Origin: Staphylospora marina
GTDB taxonomy: Bacteria > Bacillota > Bacilli > Thermoactinomycetales > Thermoactinomycetaceae
Assembly: GCF_003856495.1 (NCBI RefSeq)
Contig: NZ_CP034118.1
Location: forward strand, 2,144,182 to 2,208,181
Reading direction: 5' to 3'
Length of the DNA: 64,000 nt
Shown here piece by piece: positions 9,304 through 16,533 of this stretch. The notes below the pieces were generated by a model. It did no database searches, had not been told where the DNA came from, and saw only the letters and a list, made by a program, of their open reading frames with translations. Position 1 is the stretch's first letter, and each line of letters opens with the position of its first letter. Both the position numbers and the translations under genes were made by a program.

Positions 9304-9332
9304 ATTTTACCAAACAAGCGGTTGTTTGTCAG
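9304..9332 (-). promoter_or_regulatory. Sigma-A promoter with palindromic operator ahead of paaF operon
   Basis: On the minus strand CTGACA is followed after 17 bases by TAAAAT. The spacer is filled by an inverted repeat, CAAACAA and TTGTTTG separated by four bases (9311-9328). The palindrome size fits a TetR-type repressor such as PaaR or FadR (inference). Confidence 0.65.
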
Positions 9333-9372
9333 TTCTTTGCTTGAAAGCATCAAAGTGCGAAAGGGACAAAAC

Positions 9373-9427
9373 AAAAAAAGGATCCAGTCCCTCCCCTTTT
9401 TTCCGAACAAGGAAAGCGACTGAATCC
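9373..9427 (-). terminator. Terminator of the AbrB-like gene
   Basis: On the minus strand an imperfect 19-base stem opening with GGATTCAGTC and closing with GACTGGATCC is followed by seven T. It starts nine bases after the stop codon. Confidence 0.8.
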
Positions 9428-9435
9428 CTGCCGAT

Positions 9436-9720
9436 TCAACGATCCGAATACGGTTCCTGCCCTCTGCTCAGAACCACTCTCGCGGTGTCTTCCACACAGG
9501 TTTCGCAGATGATCTTGTTTTTGAAGGAATAGAGTTGGCGATCTTGACCGGCTTCGCAAATCACGCACCGGGGCAGGTATTTCTGCAGAATGATGGAATC
9601 GTTGTCCACGAGAATTTCCACGCCGTCGTGCGGATGAATCCGAAGTGCGTCCCTGAGTTCCTTGGGCAGGACAATCCGTCCCAAATGGTCCACTTTCCTG
9701 ACAATGCCGATGCCCTTCAT
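9436..9720 (-). CDS. AbrB/SpoVT-type transcriptional regulator with four-cysteine tail
   Basis: A 94-residue protein. Residues 1-50 are a SpoVT-AbrB swapped-hairpin DNA-binding domain (GIVRKVDHLGRIVLPKELR), as in Bacillus transition-state regulators AbrB and Abh. The C-terminal half differs from AbrB: it carries CVIC near residue 52 and CETC near 74, a spacing that suits a zinc ribbon, probably for dimer or tetramer formation. It is a single gene with its own GAGAGGAG ribosome-binding site and terminator. It is likely to control stationary-phase or sporulation genes (family knowledge). The target genes cannot be seen. Confidence 0.85.
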   Translation of the reverse strand: MKGIGIVRKVDHLGRIVLPKELRDALRIHPHDGVEILVDNDSIILQKYLPRCVICEAGQDRQLYSFKNKIICETCVEDTARVVLSRGQEPYSDR

Positions 9721-9805
9721 CCCACGACTCCTCTCTTTGACTGCTCGGGAGAGGTTTTTTTGCGGGCGGCGAACCGACCATGATCAGGACGGGATTCGGG
9801 TGCCC

Positions 9806-10867
9806 CTACTTTTCGGCGGGCGACGAAGATCCGGAACTTTCCGTGGCGGGTGCATTCGGTTGAGGTTCACCGGATTGGGTTCCCGGCTGTTCCACCGCCG
9901 GCTTTGGACCGGGATCCCCGTTCGGTACGCCCGCGGGAGGATGCGGTTGCTCGTTCGTCGGCGGACCGCTTGTACCGGAAGATTCTCCCGAAGCCGGCGT
10001 TGTCGCCGGTTCTGTTCCCGAACGACCTCCTCCGGTCACCCCGGGATCGGACCCCTCCGTCGTGACCGGCTTCGGTTCCGGCATCGTCTGGATCATCTCA
10101 TCCCATTCCGTCTCTGTCGGAGGCTGCTCCAGCAGTTTGGACACCGGCTGGATGGATTCGGCCAATTCGTTGATGGAGGCTTCCTCCAGCTTGTCGGGAG
10201 TCAGATCGTTGCCTTCCCTGTTCGCCACCAAAAGAGCGGCGTATTTCGCGGGGGAAAGACCGGTCTGTTCCACGTTTTTCCGAACCTTCTCCGGGATGGT
10301 CAACACCTTCAGTTCGACTTGCTCGGCTTGTTTCTTTTTGAGATCGTGGGAAACTTCTTCCTTGATTTCCTTAAGCGTCTTCTCCGCCTTGGGATCGGAG
10401 AAACCGGAAAGAACGATCCGGTCACGCTGTTGAACCATCCCTTTGTCGCGGGCCGCATCGATCATGTCCGCCACAAATTCACCGGCGTCTTCTCCTTGCC
10501 ATTTCGCGCTTTCAATCAAATCATTCGCCGATTTGTTGAGAGGCTTCACATCCACCACGTGACGTTTCCCGTCAATCCCGATGGCCAAACTGGGATTCAT
10601 GTCAAGGTATATATATGTTTCGGCCTCGGCCGGACTGGCGTCAAACAAGGGATAAACAAAAAAGATCCCCAGAACGGCGGCCGCAGCAGCGGAAAGTGAT
10701 GCCAGCCAGGAACGGCCCGCGAACCTTTTCCGCTCCTCATGGAAAAACACTTCTTCTCCCGCCTCCGCCTGGAGATTCGTTCGTCGTACTTTCACAAAGT
10801 CACCGTCCGGTGTCAACACGATCCAGTGCTTTTTCTGCACTTCCAAAATCAATCCGCGTTTCATCAT
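9806..10867 (-). CDS. rsgI: RsgI-type anti-sigma factor for SigI
   Basis: A 353-residue membrane anti-sigma factor. Residues 1-50 form the RsgI N-terminal domain that holds SigI in the cytoplasm. A single membrane helix is at about residues 56-75 (LSAAAAAVLGIFFVYPLF). The extracellular part starts with the conserved TYIYLDMNPSLAIGID region near 84 that is typical of the periplasmic domain, and ends with a Pro/Ser/Gly/Thr-rich low-complexity tail (about residues 255-353). The gene follows sigI by 39 bases on the same strand, the usual order. Family knowledge: RsgI is cut by proteolysis under heat or cell-wall/polysaccharide stress to release SigI. No carbohydrate-binding domain is visible here. 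Confidence 0.9.
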   Translation of the reverse strand: MMKRGLILEVQKKHWIVLTPDGDFVKVRRTNLQAEAGEEVFFHEERKRFAGRSWLASLSAAAAAVLGIFFVYPLFDASPAEAETYIYLDMNPSLAIGIDGKRHVVDVKPLNKSANDLIESAKWQGEDAGEFVADMIDAARDKGMVQQRDRIVLSGFSDPKAEKTLKEIKEEVSHDLKKKQAEQVELKVLTIPEKVRKNVEQTGLSPAKYAALLVANREGNDLTPDKLEEASINELAESIQPVSKLLEQPPTETEWDEMIQTMPEPKPVTTEGSDPGVTGGGRSGTEPATTPASGESSGTSGPPTNEQPHPPAGVPNGDPGPKPAVEQPGTQSGEPQPNAPATESSGSSSPAEK

Positions 10868-10906
10868 TTTTCCCTCCTCTCTGTCCGTGAAATCAGGGAA
10901 CCGCGG

Positions 10907-11623
10907 TCACAAACCGATGTAACCGCGGATCATGGTCAAATCTTCAATCACCACAATGGTGAGCGCAATCAGATAGGAGCGATGGCGACTCAAGGTTCTC
11001 CGATGCATTCCGAGTGCTTCCGCCACTTCCTTGTCCGGCTTTTTCTGAGTGTAAAACCTGCTCAGAAGCGTCCGATCGGAAACCAGAAAGCGCGCCGCAT
11101 TCAGCAGGTTCTCCCGCGTGTCCCGGTGCTTCGGTTTTTTCTTCACCAATTCTTCCAAAGAGATCCCGTACTGTGCCAACCTCTCCACAAAAACCTGGAT
11201 TTCATGCCGGCACATGGCGGTTTCTTCCTGTTTCCGATGTGTTTCAAAAGACATTTCCACGATTTCGGGACGGGTCATGTCTTCATTTTCCGAATGAGGG
11301 GAATGCCATGGAACCAGCCGGTGGTGTTTCTGTTCCTGACGGAAATAGTCCACCAGTCTTCCCCTGAGCACCTTTTCCGCAAAGGACCGAAAGGATACCC
11401 CGTGATCCTTGCTGAAACGGTCAATGGCTTCGTTCATTCCCCGGTATGCGACGGCATATTCATCATCCTGCGGTGAGATCACCCTCTTGCAGACTTTGGA
11501 AGCAATCCGTCTGACCTCAGGTTCCAAATCGCGCAACAGCGCGTCTCTCTCTTCAGGAGAGCCGGATTTCTGCACCGCGAGCACTCGTGCTTCCCATCCC
11601 GAAACGGTTCGCCGGAAAAACAT
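10907..11623 (-). CDS. sigI: RNA polymerase sigma factor SigI
   Basis: A 238-residue SigI-type sigma factor, close to the usual 240-250. The sigma-2-like region contains SPQDDEYAVAYRGMNEAIDR and GVSFRSFAEKVLRGRLVDYF, and the C-terminal helix-turn-helix is KEVAEALGMHRRTLSRHRSY. The start at MFFRRTV is chosen because GAGAGGTG stands ten bases before it; a reading extended upstream by 50 codons lacks such a site. In Bacillus SigI drives heat and envelope stress genes and its own operon. It sits directly ahead of rsgI. No clear SigI promoter could be identified by eye upstream. Confidence 0.9.
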   Translation of the reverse strand: MFFRRTVSGWEARVLAVQKSGSPEERDALLRDLEPEVRRIASKVCKRVISPQDDEYAVAYRGMNEAIDRFSKDHGVSFRSFAEKVLRGRLVDYFRQEQKHHRLVPWHSPHSENEDMTRPEIVEMSFETHRKQEETAMCRHEIQVFVERLAQYGISLEELVKKKPKHRDTRENLLNAARFLVSDRTLLSRFYTQKKPDKEVAEALGMHRRTLSRHRSYLIALTIVVIEDLTMIRGYIGL

Positions 11624-11811
11624 GCAATACCGACACCTCTCCCTATGTATGTATTCGCACCTTTCCTCCGTTTTTTGTCCCATCTCGAACAAAGACCATT
11701 TTATCACGTTTGGAAGCGAATGCACCGGTGAAATGCGTACTTCTTCCAAAAAAATTTCTTTTTCTGAACACAATCCGACCGGTATGGATCCAATTGAAAT
11801 GCCCGAAACAC

Positions 11812-11878
11812 AGCCGGGGCCGTCCCCCGCTTCGCAAGCACTTGCGCGCTTGAAGATGAACGGGAAACAGCCCCGGCT
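11812..11878. other. GC-rich inverted repeat between acyl-CoA synthetase and sigI
   Basis: AGCCGGGG and CCCCGGCT are 50 bases apart with an inner GCAAGCACTTGC hairpin. There is no T-tract on either strand, so it may be a weak terminator for the synthetase or a structural element. It lies in the gap between the synthetase stop and sigI. Confidence 0.4.
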
Positions 11879-11911
11879 TTCCGGTGGAGCGGTCCGGACG
11901 AACCGCCGGAC

Positions 11912-13858
11912 TCATTTGTTGTTTTTGCCCAACTCCCGGACTTTTTGCACCGCTTCGGGATTTTCCAGGGAGGAAAGATCCCCCTCCGCTTCCCCGAGAT
12001 AAGCGGCGCGGATCACCCGGCGCAAAATTTTCCCGTTTCGGGTTTTGGGAAGCTCCGGCACGGCGTGAACCCGTTTCGGTTTCAACGCTTTCCCCATTTT
12101 GGCGGCCACAAAGTTGATCAATTCCGCTTCGAGGGCGGCCGGATCGGAAACATCCCCTCTCAGGGTCACGAAGCAAACGGCGGCTTCTCCTTTGTCACGA
12201 TCCGGAATTCCGATGGTGGCCGCTTCCGTCACGGACGGATGATCCACCAACACCGATTCCATCTCCGCCGGTCCCAGTCGCTTGCCGGCGATTTTCAGGG
12301 TGTCATCGGAGCGCCCCGTGATGAACCAGTTTCCGTGATCATCGACCAGGACCCAGTCTCCGTGAACCCACACATCCTGAAAACGGCTCCAGTATGTGTC
12401 CAAATACCTGTCGGGGTCCTGCCAGAACCCGTTGGTCATTCCCACCCAGGGTTTTCTCAAAACGAGCTCGCCCACTTGCCCGCGTACCGGCGCTCCGGTT
12501 TCGTCCACCACGTCGGCATCCATTCCGGGAAGCGGGCCGCTGAATCCGCAAGGAACGGCCGGCTTCAGCAGATTGCCCCCCAAAATCCCGCCGGAAATTT
12601 CCGTTCCGCCCGAATAGTTGTAAATCGGAATCCGCTTTTGTCCGACATGTTCGAACAACCAGTGCCAAGGTTCGGGGTTCCACGGCTCGCCGGTGGAGCC
12701 GAACACGCGCAGGCTGGAAAGGTCATGTCCTTGGACCCAGGACTCTCCGTGCTTCATCAGCGCCCGGACCAACGTGGGGGAAATGCCGAGATGGCTCACC
12801 CCGTATGTCTCCACCAGTTTCCACAGGCGATCGGGAGCCGGCCAATCCGGGGTTCCTTCATACACCAGCATGGTGGCGCCGGAAAGAAGCGCGCCGAACA
12901 CCATCCACGGCCCCATCATCCAGCCCATGTCCGTCACCCAGAACAAAATGTCTCCGGGACCCACGTCAAATCCGTAAGCGGCGTCAAACACGGCTTTCAC
13001 CGGGAAACCGGCGTGAACGTGAACGGTTCCCTTCGGTTTGCCCGTCGTGCCGGAAGTGTAAATGAGCATGAACGGATCCGACGCATCCGTGTCATGAGGT
13101 TGAAGCGCTTTCATTTCCGTGGTCAGATCATTCCAGTCGACGTCCCGGCCGTCGTTCCACGGACAATCGCGGCCGAGTCTCCGCACGACCACGACCTTCT
13201 CCACCGAAGGAGACAAATCGGCCGCCCGATCGGCTTCCTCTTTCATGCGCACCACTTTGCCCCGGCGCAAAAATCCGTCCGCGGTGATCAGCAACCGGGC
13301 TTCGCATCCTTGAACCCTCGCCGCCACGGCCTCAGCTCCGTATCCCGAAAAACAAGGCGTGAAGATCGCTCCGATCCGGGCCACGGCAAGCATGGCAATC
13401 ACATTTTCCGGGATCATCGGCAAATAAATCGCCACCCGGTCTCCGGGACGAATGCCCAATTGGCGCAGACCGTTTGCCGCGGCATTCACTTGTCTCCACA
13501 AATCCCTGTACGTGTACGTTCTTGCCTCCCCGTCATCCCCTTCCCAAATCAGGGCGAGACGGTGCCTCGACGCGGGATCGTCGACAAAACGGTCCAAGGC
13601 GTTTTCCGTGAGGTTCATTCGCCCGTCCACGAACCAACGGGTCCAGGCGATTCCCTTGGAGTCATCCATCACCCGGGTGTACGGACGGGTCCACCGAAGC
13701 CCCAAATCCTTCACCACTTCATCCCAGAACCAGCCCACATCCCGGACGGATGCTTCATAAAATGCGTCGTAATCGTCAAAGCCCAATTTTTTCATGAACC
13801 GGTACATTCTCGTTTGCCGCATCTCTTCGGGACTGGGAAACCAGACGGGTTGGCTCAT
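11912..13858 (-). CDS. AMP-dependent acyl-CoA synthetase (acetyl-CoA synthetase-like)
   Basis: A 648-residue ANL-superfamily ligase, the length of acetyl-CoA synthetases. The AMP-binding P-loop is YTSGTTGKPKGTVH near residue 272, the acyl-pocket region is VTDMGWMMGPW near 315, YNYSGGTEISGG near 420 contacts AMP, and the C-terminal Lys is in KTRNGKILRRV near 610. It forms an acyl-adenylate and then the CoA thioester. The tryptophan that limits acetyl-CoA synthetase to acetate cannot be placed with certainty, so acetate, propionate or another short acid is possible. It is monocistronic, with its own promoter at 13898-13927. Confidence 0.88.
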   Translation of the reverse strand: MSQPVWFPSPEEMRQTRMYRFMKKLGFDDYDAFYEASVRDVGWFWDEVVKDLGLRWTRPYTRVMDDSKGIAWTRWFVDGRMNLTENALDRFVDDPASRHRLALIWEGDDGEARTYTYRDLWRQVNAAANGLRQLGIRPGDRVAIYLPMIPENVIAMLAVARIGAIFTPCFSGYGAEAVAARVQGCEARLLITADGFLRRGKVVRMKEEADRAADLSPSVEKVVVVRRLGRDCPWNDGRDVDWNDLTTEMKALQPHDTDASDPFMLIYTSGTTGKPKGTVHVHAGFPVKAVFDAAYGFDVGPGDILFWVTDMGWMMGPWMVFGALLSGATMLVYEGTPDWPAPDRLWKLVETYGVSHLGISPTLVRALMKHGESWVQGHDLSSLRVFGSTGEPWNPEPWHWLFEHVGQKRIPIYNYSGGTEISGGILGGNLLKPAVPCGFSGPLPGMDADVVDETGAPVRGQVGELVLRKPWVGMTNGFWQDPDRYLDTYWSRFQDVWVHGDWVLVDDHGNWFITGRSDDTLKIAGKRLGPAEMESVLVDHPSVTEAATIGIPDRDKGEAAVCFVTLRGDVSDPAALEAELINFVAAKMGKALKPKRVHAVPELPKTRNGKILRRVIRAAYLGEAEGDLSSLENPEAVQKVRELGKNNK

Positions 13859-13897
13859 GCACGATCACTCCATTTTTGAATATCATTACCTCTCACT

Positions 13898-13927
13898 ATA
13901 TTAAATCTATTATTAACATTGAGTCAA
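13898..13927 (-). promoter_or_regulatory. Promoter of the acyl-CoA synthetase gene
   Basis: On the minus strand TTGACT, an 18-base spacer and TAATAT lie about 40 bases before the start codon, in a clearly AT-rich stretch. Confidence 0.55.
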
Positions 13928-14069
13928 AATCTGTCCCGGGAGGATTTCATCCGCAATCCGGTGATTCCTCGTTCCTTTGCGGGCGACCAACCGGGGAAGC
14001 CGTCGGAGAATTTTTTCGGCAAAGCGGGGAAGTCTGGGGTATCATAATCAGGGAAAGGAGTGGCCGGTC

Positions 14070-14789
14070 ATGACGCAGCCCAAACGAATCATCAAAAAAG
14101 AACTCCTCCACAGCCGGTTCCTCGGAGAAACAAAGGAAATTCTCGTATTCCTGCCGGATGAACACCCCGAACGGGAACTCCCGCTTCTCTTGCTTCATGA
14201 CGGTCCCGATTACTTCAACCTGGGACGAATCGTCACGCAGGCGATGTCGCTGATCGCCGGGGGAGAAGTGATTCCCCTGGCCATGGCGGCCGTGCCCGTG
14301 ATCAAAGCGAAGCGCAGCGCTCAATATTCTCCGGCGGGTGCCGAACACGCCGGCCACGTGCAAATGGTCACGGAGGAACTTCTGCCTCTGCTCCGCAGCC
14401 GCTTCCCGGTCAGCCGAAGGCGGGAAGATCTGGTAATCGGCGGTTCTTCACTGGGCGGCACCGTTTCCCTGCACATCGCCCTGAGTCGCCCGGACATCTG
14501 TGACCGGGTTCTCTCCCAATCCGGGGCGTTCCTCCCGCAAACCGTCGAAGCCGTCTCCGGCGTCCCCGACCTGTCTCTCCTGACCGTCTACCAGTCGGTG
14601 GGCCTGAAGGAGACGGCGGTACAGACGCACATGGGCACCCTGGATCTGGTGGCCCGGAATCGCGAAGTGCACAACTTGTTGCGCAAGAAAAACGCCCGGG
14701 TCCGCTACGTGGAAGCGGCAGGGGATCACACCTGGGGATTTTGGCAGAGAGACATTCCCGACGCCCTCCGCTTCTTTTTCGGAGCCTGA
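14070..14789 (+). CDS. Esterase of the alpha/beta-hydrolase fold (enterochelin esterase-like)
   Basis: A 239-residue hydrolase. The nucleophile elbow is GGSSLGG near residue 127 and the catalytic His is in GDHTWGFWQRDIP near 220, a layout typical of the Fes/IroE/YbbA esterase family. LLLLHDGPDYF near residue 37 gives the oxyanion-hole region. The start is fixed by AAAGGAG nine bases upstream; a longer reading has no site. No signal peptide, so it is cytoplasmic. It is a single gene divergent from the acyl-CoA synthetase, closed by a bidirectional terminator. Substrate is unknown; siderophore or ester hydrolysis are both possible. Confidence 0.82.
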   Translation: MTQPKRIIKKELLHSRFLGETKEILVFLPDEHPERELPLLLLHDGPDYFNLGRIVTQAMSLIAGGEVIPLAMAAVPVIKAKRSAQYSPAGAEHAGHVQMVTEELLPLLRSRFPVSRRREDLVIGGSSLGGTVSLHIALSRPDICDRVLSQSGAFLPQTVEAVSGVPDLSLLTVYQSVGLKETAVQTHMGTLDLVARNREVHNLLRKKNARVRYVEAAGDHTWGFWQRDIPDALRFFFGA

Positions 14790-14795
14790 AACGGC

Positions 14796-14837
14796 AAAAG
14801 CGCCGCTCTTCCCTCGACGGAAGATCCGGCGCTTTTT
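14796..14837. terminator. Bidirectional terminator
   Basis: AAAAGCGCCG pairs with CGGCGCTTTTT around a GC-rich loop. It lies between two converging genes and has A and T runs on both sides. Confidence 0.85.
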
Positions 14838-14861
14838 CGATGTGACGGTTTGTCTCCCTTC

Positions 14862-15872
14862 TCAATTCCCGCCTCTGCCGGCGGAGGAATCCACGGTTCC
14901 TTCCGAAGCCAAAAATCCGATTTCCGGTTCGGCCAAAGCGAAATCCCTCAAAAAGTCCGACCGCGAAGTCTTCCCGAACAGCTCTTGATGTTTTTCGTCG
15001 AAGAAATGGTCGGAATGCCACGCGGACAGAAACAGGATGCCTTTCACCATCCACAGCGAGGGATGGGGCACATTCCACAGCGAACGGTTGGAACGAAACG
15101 AGGAGACGTCATTTCCCTGAGCGGCCACATGACTGCCGATTTCCCGAATCCATTCCTTCAGGGTGCGAACGATCCAATCGATCACCCCCGCCGCTCCCGG
15201 AACGTTCTCCACGGCATACGTGTTGAAGTATTTCTCCACCAGCTCTTTCTCCGGCAGGGTCCGGAAATCTTCCACGATCTGCTTCGGCAACCGGTGATAC
15301 AAAAACGGCCCCCAGGTCATTTCACTGTATCGCGTGGGACGGAACAACAACACATAGACCACGTCGAACCATGCCCTGGGCTGCGGGCTCCCTTTCACGC
15401 CCGGTCCGTGCGGAATATGGTGCAACATTTTCGACAGCCACTTGCGGGAAAATTGCTCGTATTCCCGGGTGTACATCAACATTTCATGCCAGATTTCGTC
15501 CACTTCGTCACTGAACATGGAAACGTACGGCAACACCGCGGTCATCAGCAAGTACCGTTTCCATTCAAACCAGCGATTCTCCCATTCCGTCATCGTCATC
15601 CGGTATTTCCGGATCACCCGTTCCTTGACCTGTTCCACATACGTTTCATCCAAGGCGGCTTCCAGGTGGGACAACATCTTTTCCATGTCTTCGCGCACCG
15701 CATCCCCGTGTTCCTGAAATCCGGCCCCCGGCAACACATACAGACGGTTTCTTTCGCTTTTCCTGCCCGACCGGACGAACACATTGACGACGATGGCCGT
15801 GCCGATAAACAGGATCAAGAGAATGAACGCCAAAATCTCCATGTCTCCCATCCTTTCCCGTGACACTTTCAT
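14862..15872 (-). CDS. Membrane-anchored protein resembling glycine-rich-domain (DUF1399-like) proteins
   Basis: A 336-residue protein of unknown function. One N-terminal membrane helix is at about residues 12-31 (ILAFILLILFIGTAIVVNVF); the rest is soluble. The stretch VDEIWHEMLMYTREYEQF near residue 122, with a later HHIPHGPG, resembles the D-WH-H/Y-F plus HxP pattern of glycine-rich-domain proteins, in which these residues may bind a metal; that is a resemblance seen by eye. The start is ambiguous: ATGs at 15872, 15851 and 15842 are all in frame and a GGAAGG precedes the first. It stands alone between terminators. Confidence 0.6.
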   Translation of the reverse strand: MKVSRERMGDMEILAFILLILFIGTAIVVNVFVRSGRKSERNRLYVLPGAGFQEHGDAVREDMEKMLSHLEAALDETYVEQVKERVIRKYRMTMTEWENRWFEWKRYLLMTAVLPYVSMFSDEVDEIWHEMLMYTREYEQFSRKWLSKMLHHIPHGPGVKGSPQPRAWFDVVYVLLFRPTRYSEMTWGPFLYHRLPKQIVEDFRTLPEKELVEKYFNTYAVENVPGAAGVIDWIVRTLKEWIREIGSHVAAQGNDVSSFRSNRSLWNVPHPSLWMVKGILFLSAWHSDHFFDEKHQELFGKTSRSDFLRDFALAEPEIGFLASEGTVDSSAGRGGN

Positions 15873-15901
15873 TCTACCTTCCGATCGCCAGATGAGAGAA
15901 C

Positions 15902-15926
15902 AAAAAACTCCCTGCCGTCAGGGAGT
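15902..15926 (-). terminator. Terminator downstream of bacilliredoxin gene
   Basis: On the minus strand ACTCCCTG pairs with CAGGGAGT over a four-base loop, then TTTTTT. It is about 130 bases after the bacilliredoxin stop codon. Confidence 0.7.
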
Positions 15927-16059
15927 GAAATTGACGAATGCGGGACTCATGAACCGCCGGTACCGTGCCCGACCGGGCGCATGCCGGGACGGAAAACGGC
16001 TCGGCGGGAGCGGCACCGGCTCCGTTCATGGAATACGGGTAATTCCCGGTCCCGCCTCT

Positions 16060-16497
16060 TCAGTCGCAATTCTTGTCGTAGGCGGAAGTGAGGTTGGCCA
16101 CGATTTCTTCAAGCGGCACGTTTTCGATCTCGTGCCGGTGGATCATGTGCACCAGTTTGCCGTCTTTCATCAGGGCGTAAGACGGGGAAGACGGCGGCTC
16201 CCCTTCAAAATATTCCCGGGCGCGGGCGGTCGCTTCGCGATCTTGGCCGGCAAACACGGTGTAAAGATGGTCCGGCTTTTTCGGATGTTTGAGCGACTCG
16301 ACCGCGGCGGGACGGGCCAGACCGGCGGCGCAACCGCATACGGAATTGACCACGACGAGCGCCGTTCCTTTCATTTCGCGGAACGCCTCATCCACTTCTT
16401 CCGGGGTGCGAAGTTCAACAAAACCGGCACGGGTCAACTCATCCCGCATCGGCTGGATCATCATTTGCAACTGTTGGATGTAAAAGTTTTGCGACAC
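16060..16497 (-). CDS. brxB: Bacilliredoxin (BrxA/BrxB, YphP/YqiW family)
   Basis: A 145-residue thioredoxin-fold protein with the characteristic CGC active site (residues 54-56, in NSVCGCAAG). Family members remove bacillithiol from S-bacillithiolated proteins and are found in Bacillota that make bacillithiol, so the host probably makes it. Length matches the 144-145 residues of the Bacillus proteins. The start is GTG with GGAGGG eight bases before it. It is followed upstream on the same strand by rtcB with a 36-base gap, so the two may be cotranscribed. BrxA and BrxB cannot be told apart by eye, so the symbol is provisional. Confidence 0.88.
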   Translation of the reverse strand: MSQNFYIQQLQMMIQPMRDELTRAGFVELRTPEEVDEAFREMKGTALVVVNSVCGCAAGLARPAAVESLKHPKKPDHLYTVFAGQDREATARAREYFEGEPPSSPSYALMKDGKLVHMIHRHEIENVPLEEIVANLTSAYDKNCD

Positions 16498-16533
16498 GGG
16501 TCGATCCCTCCTTCGGTCCTATTGTATCCCAAA

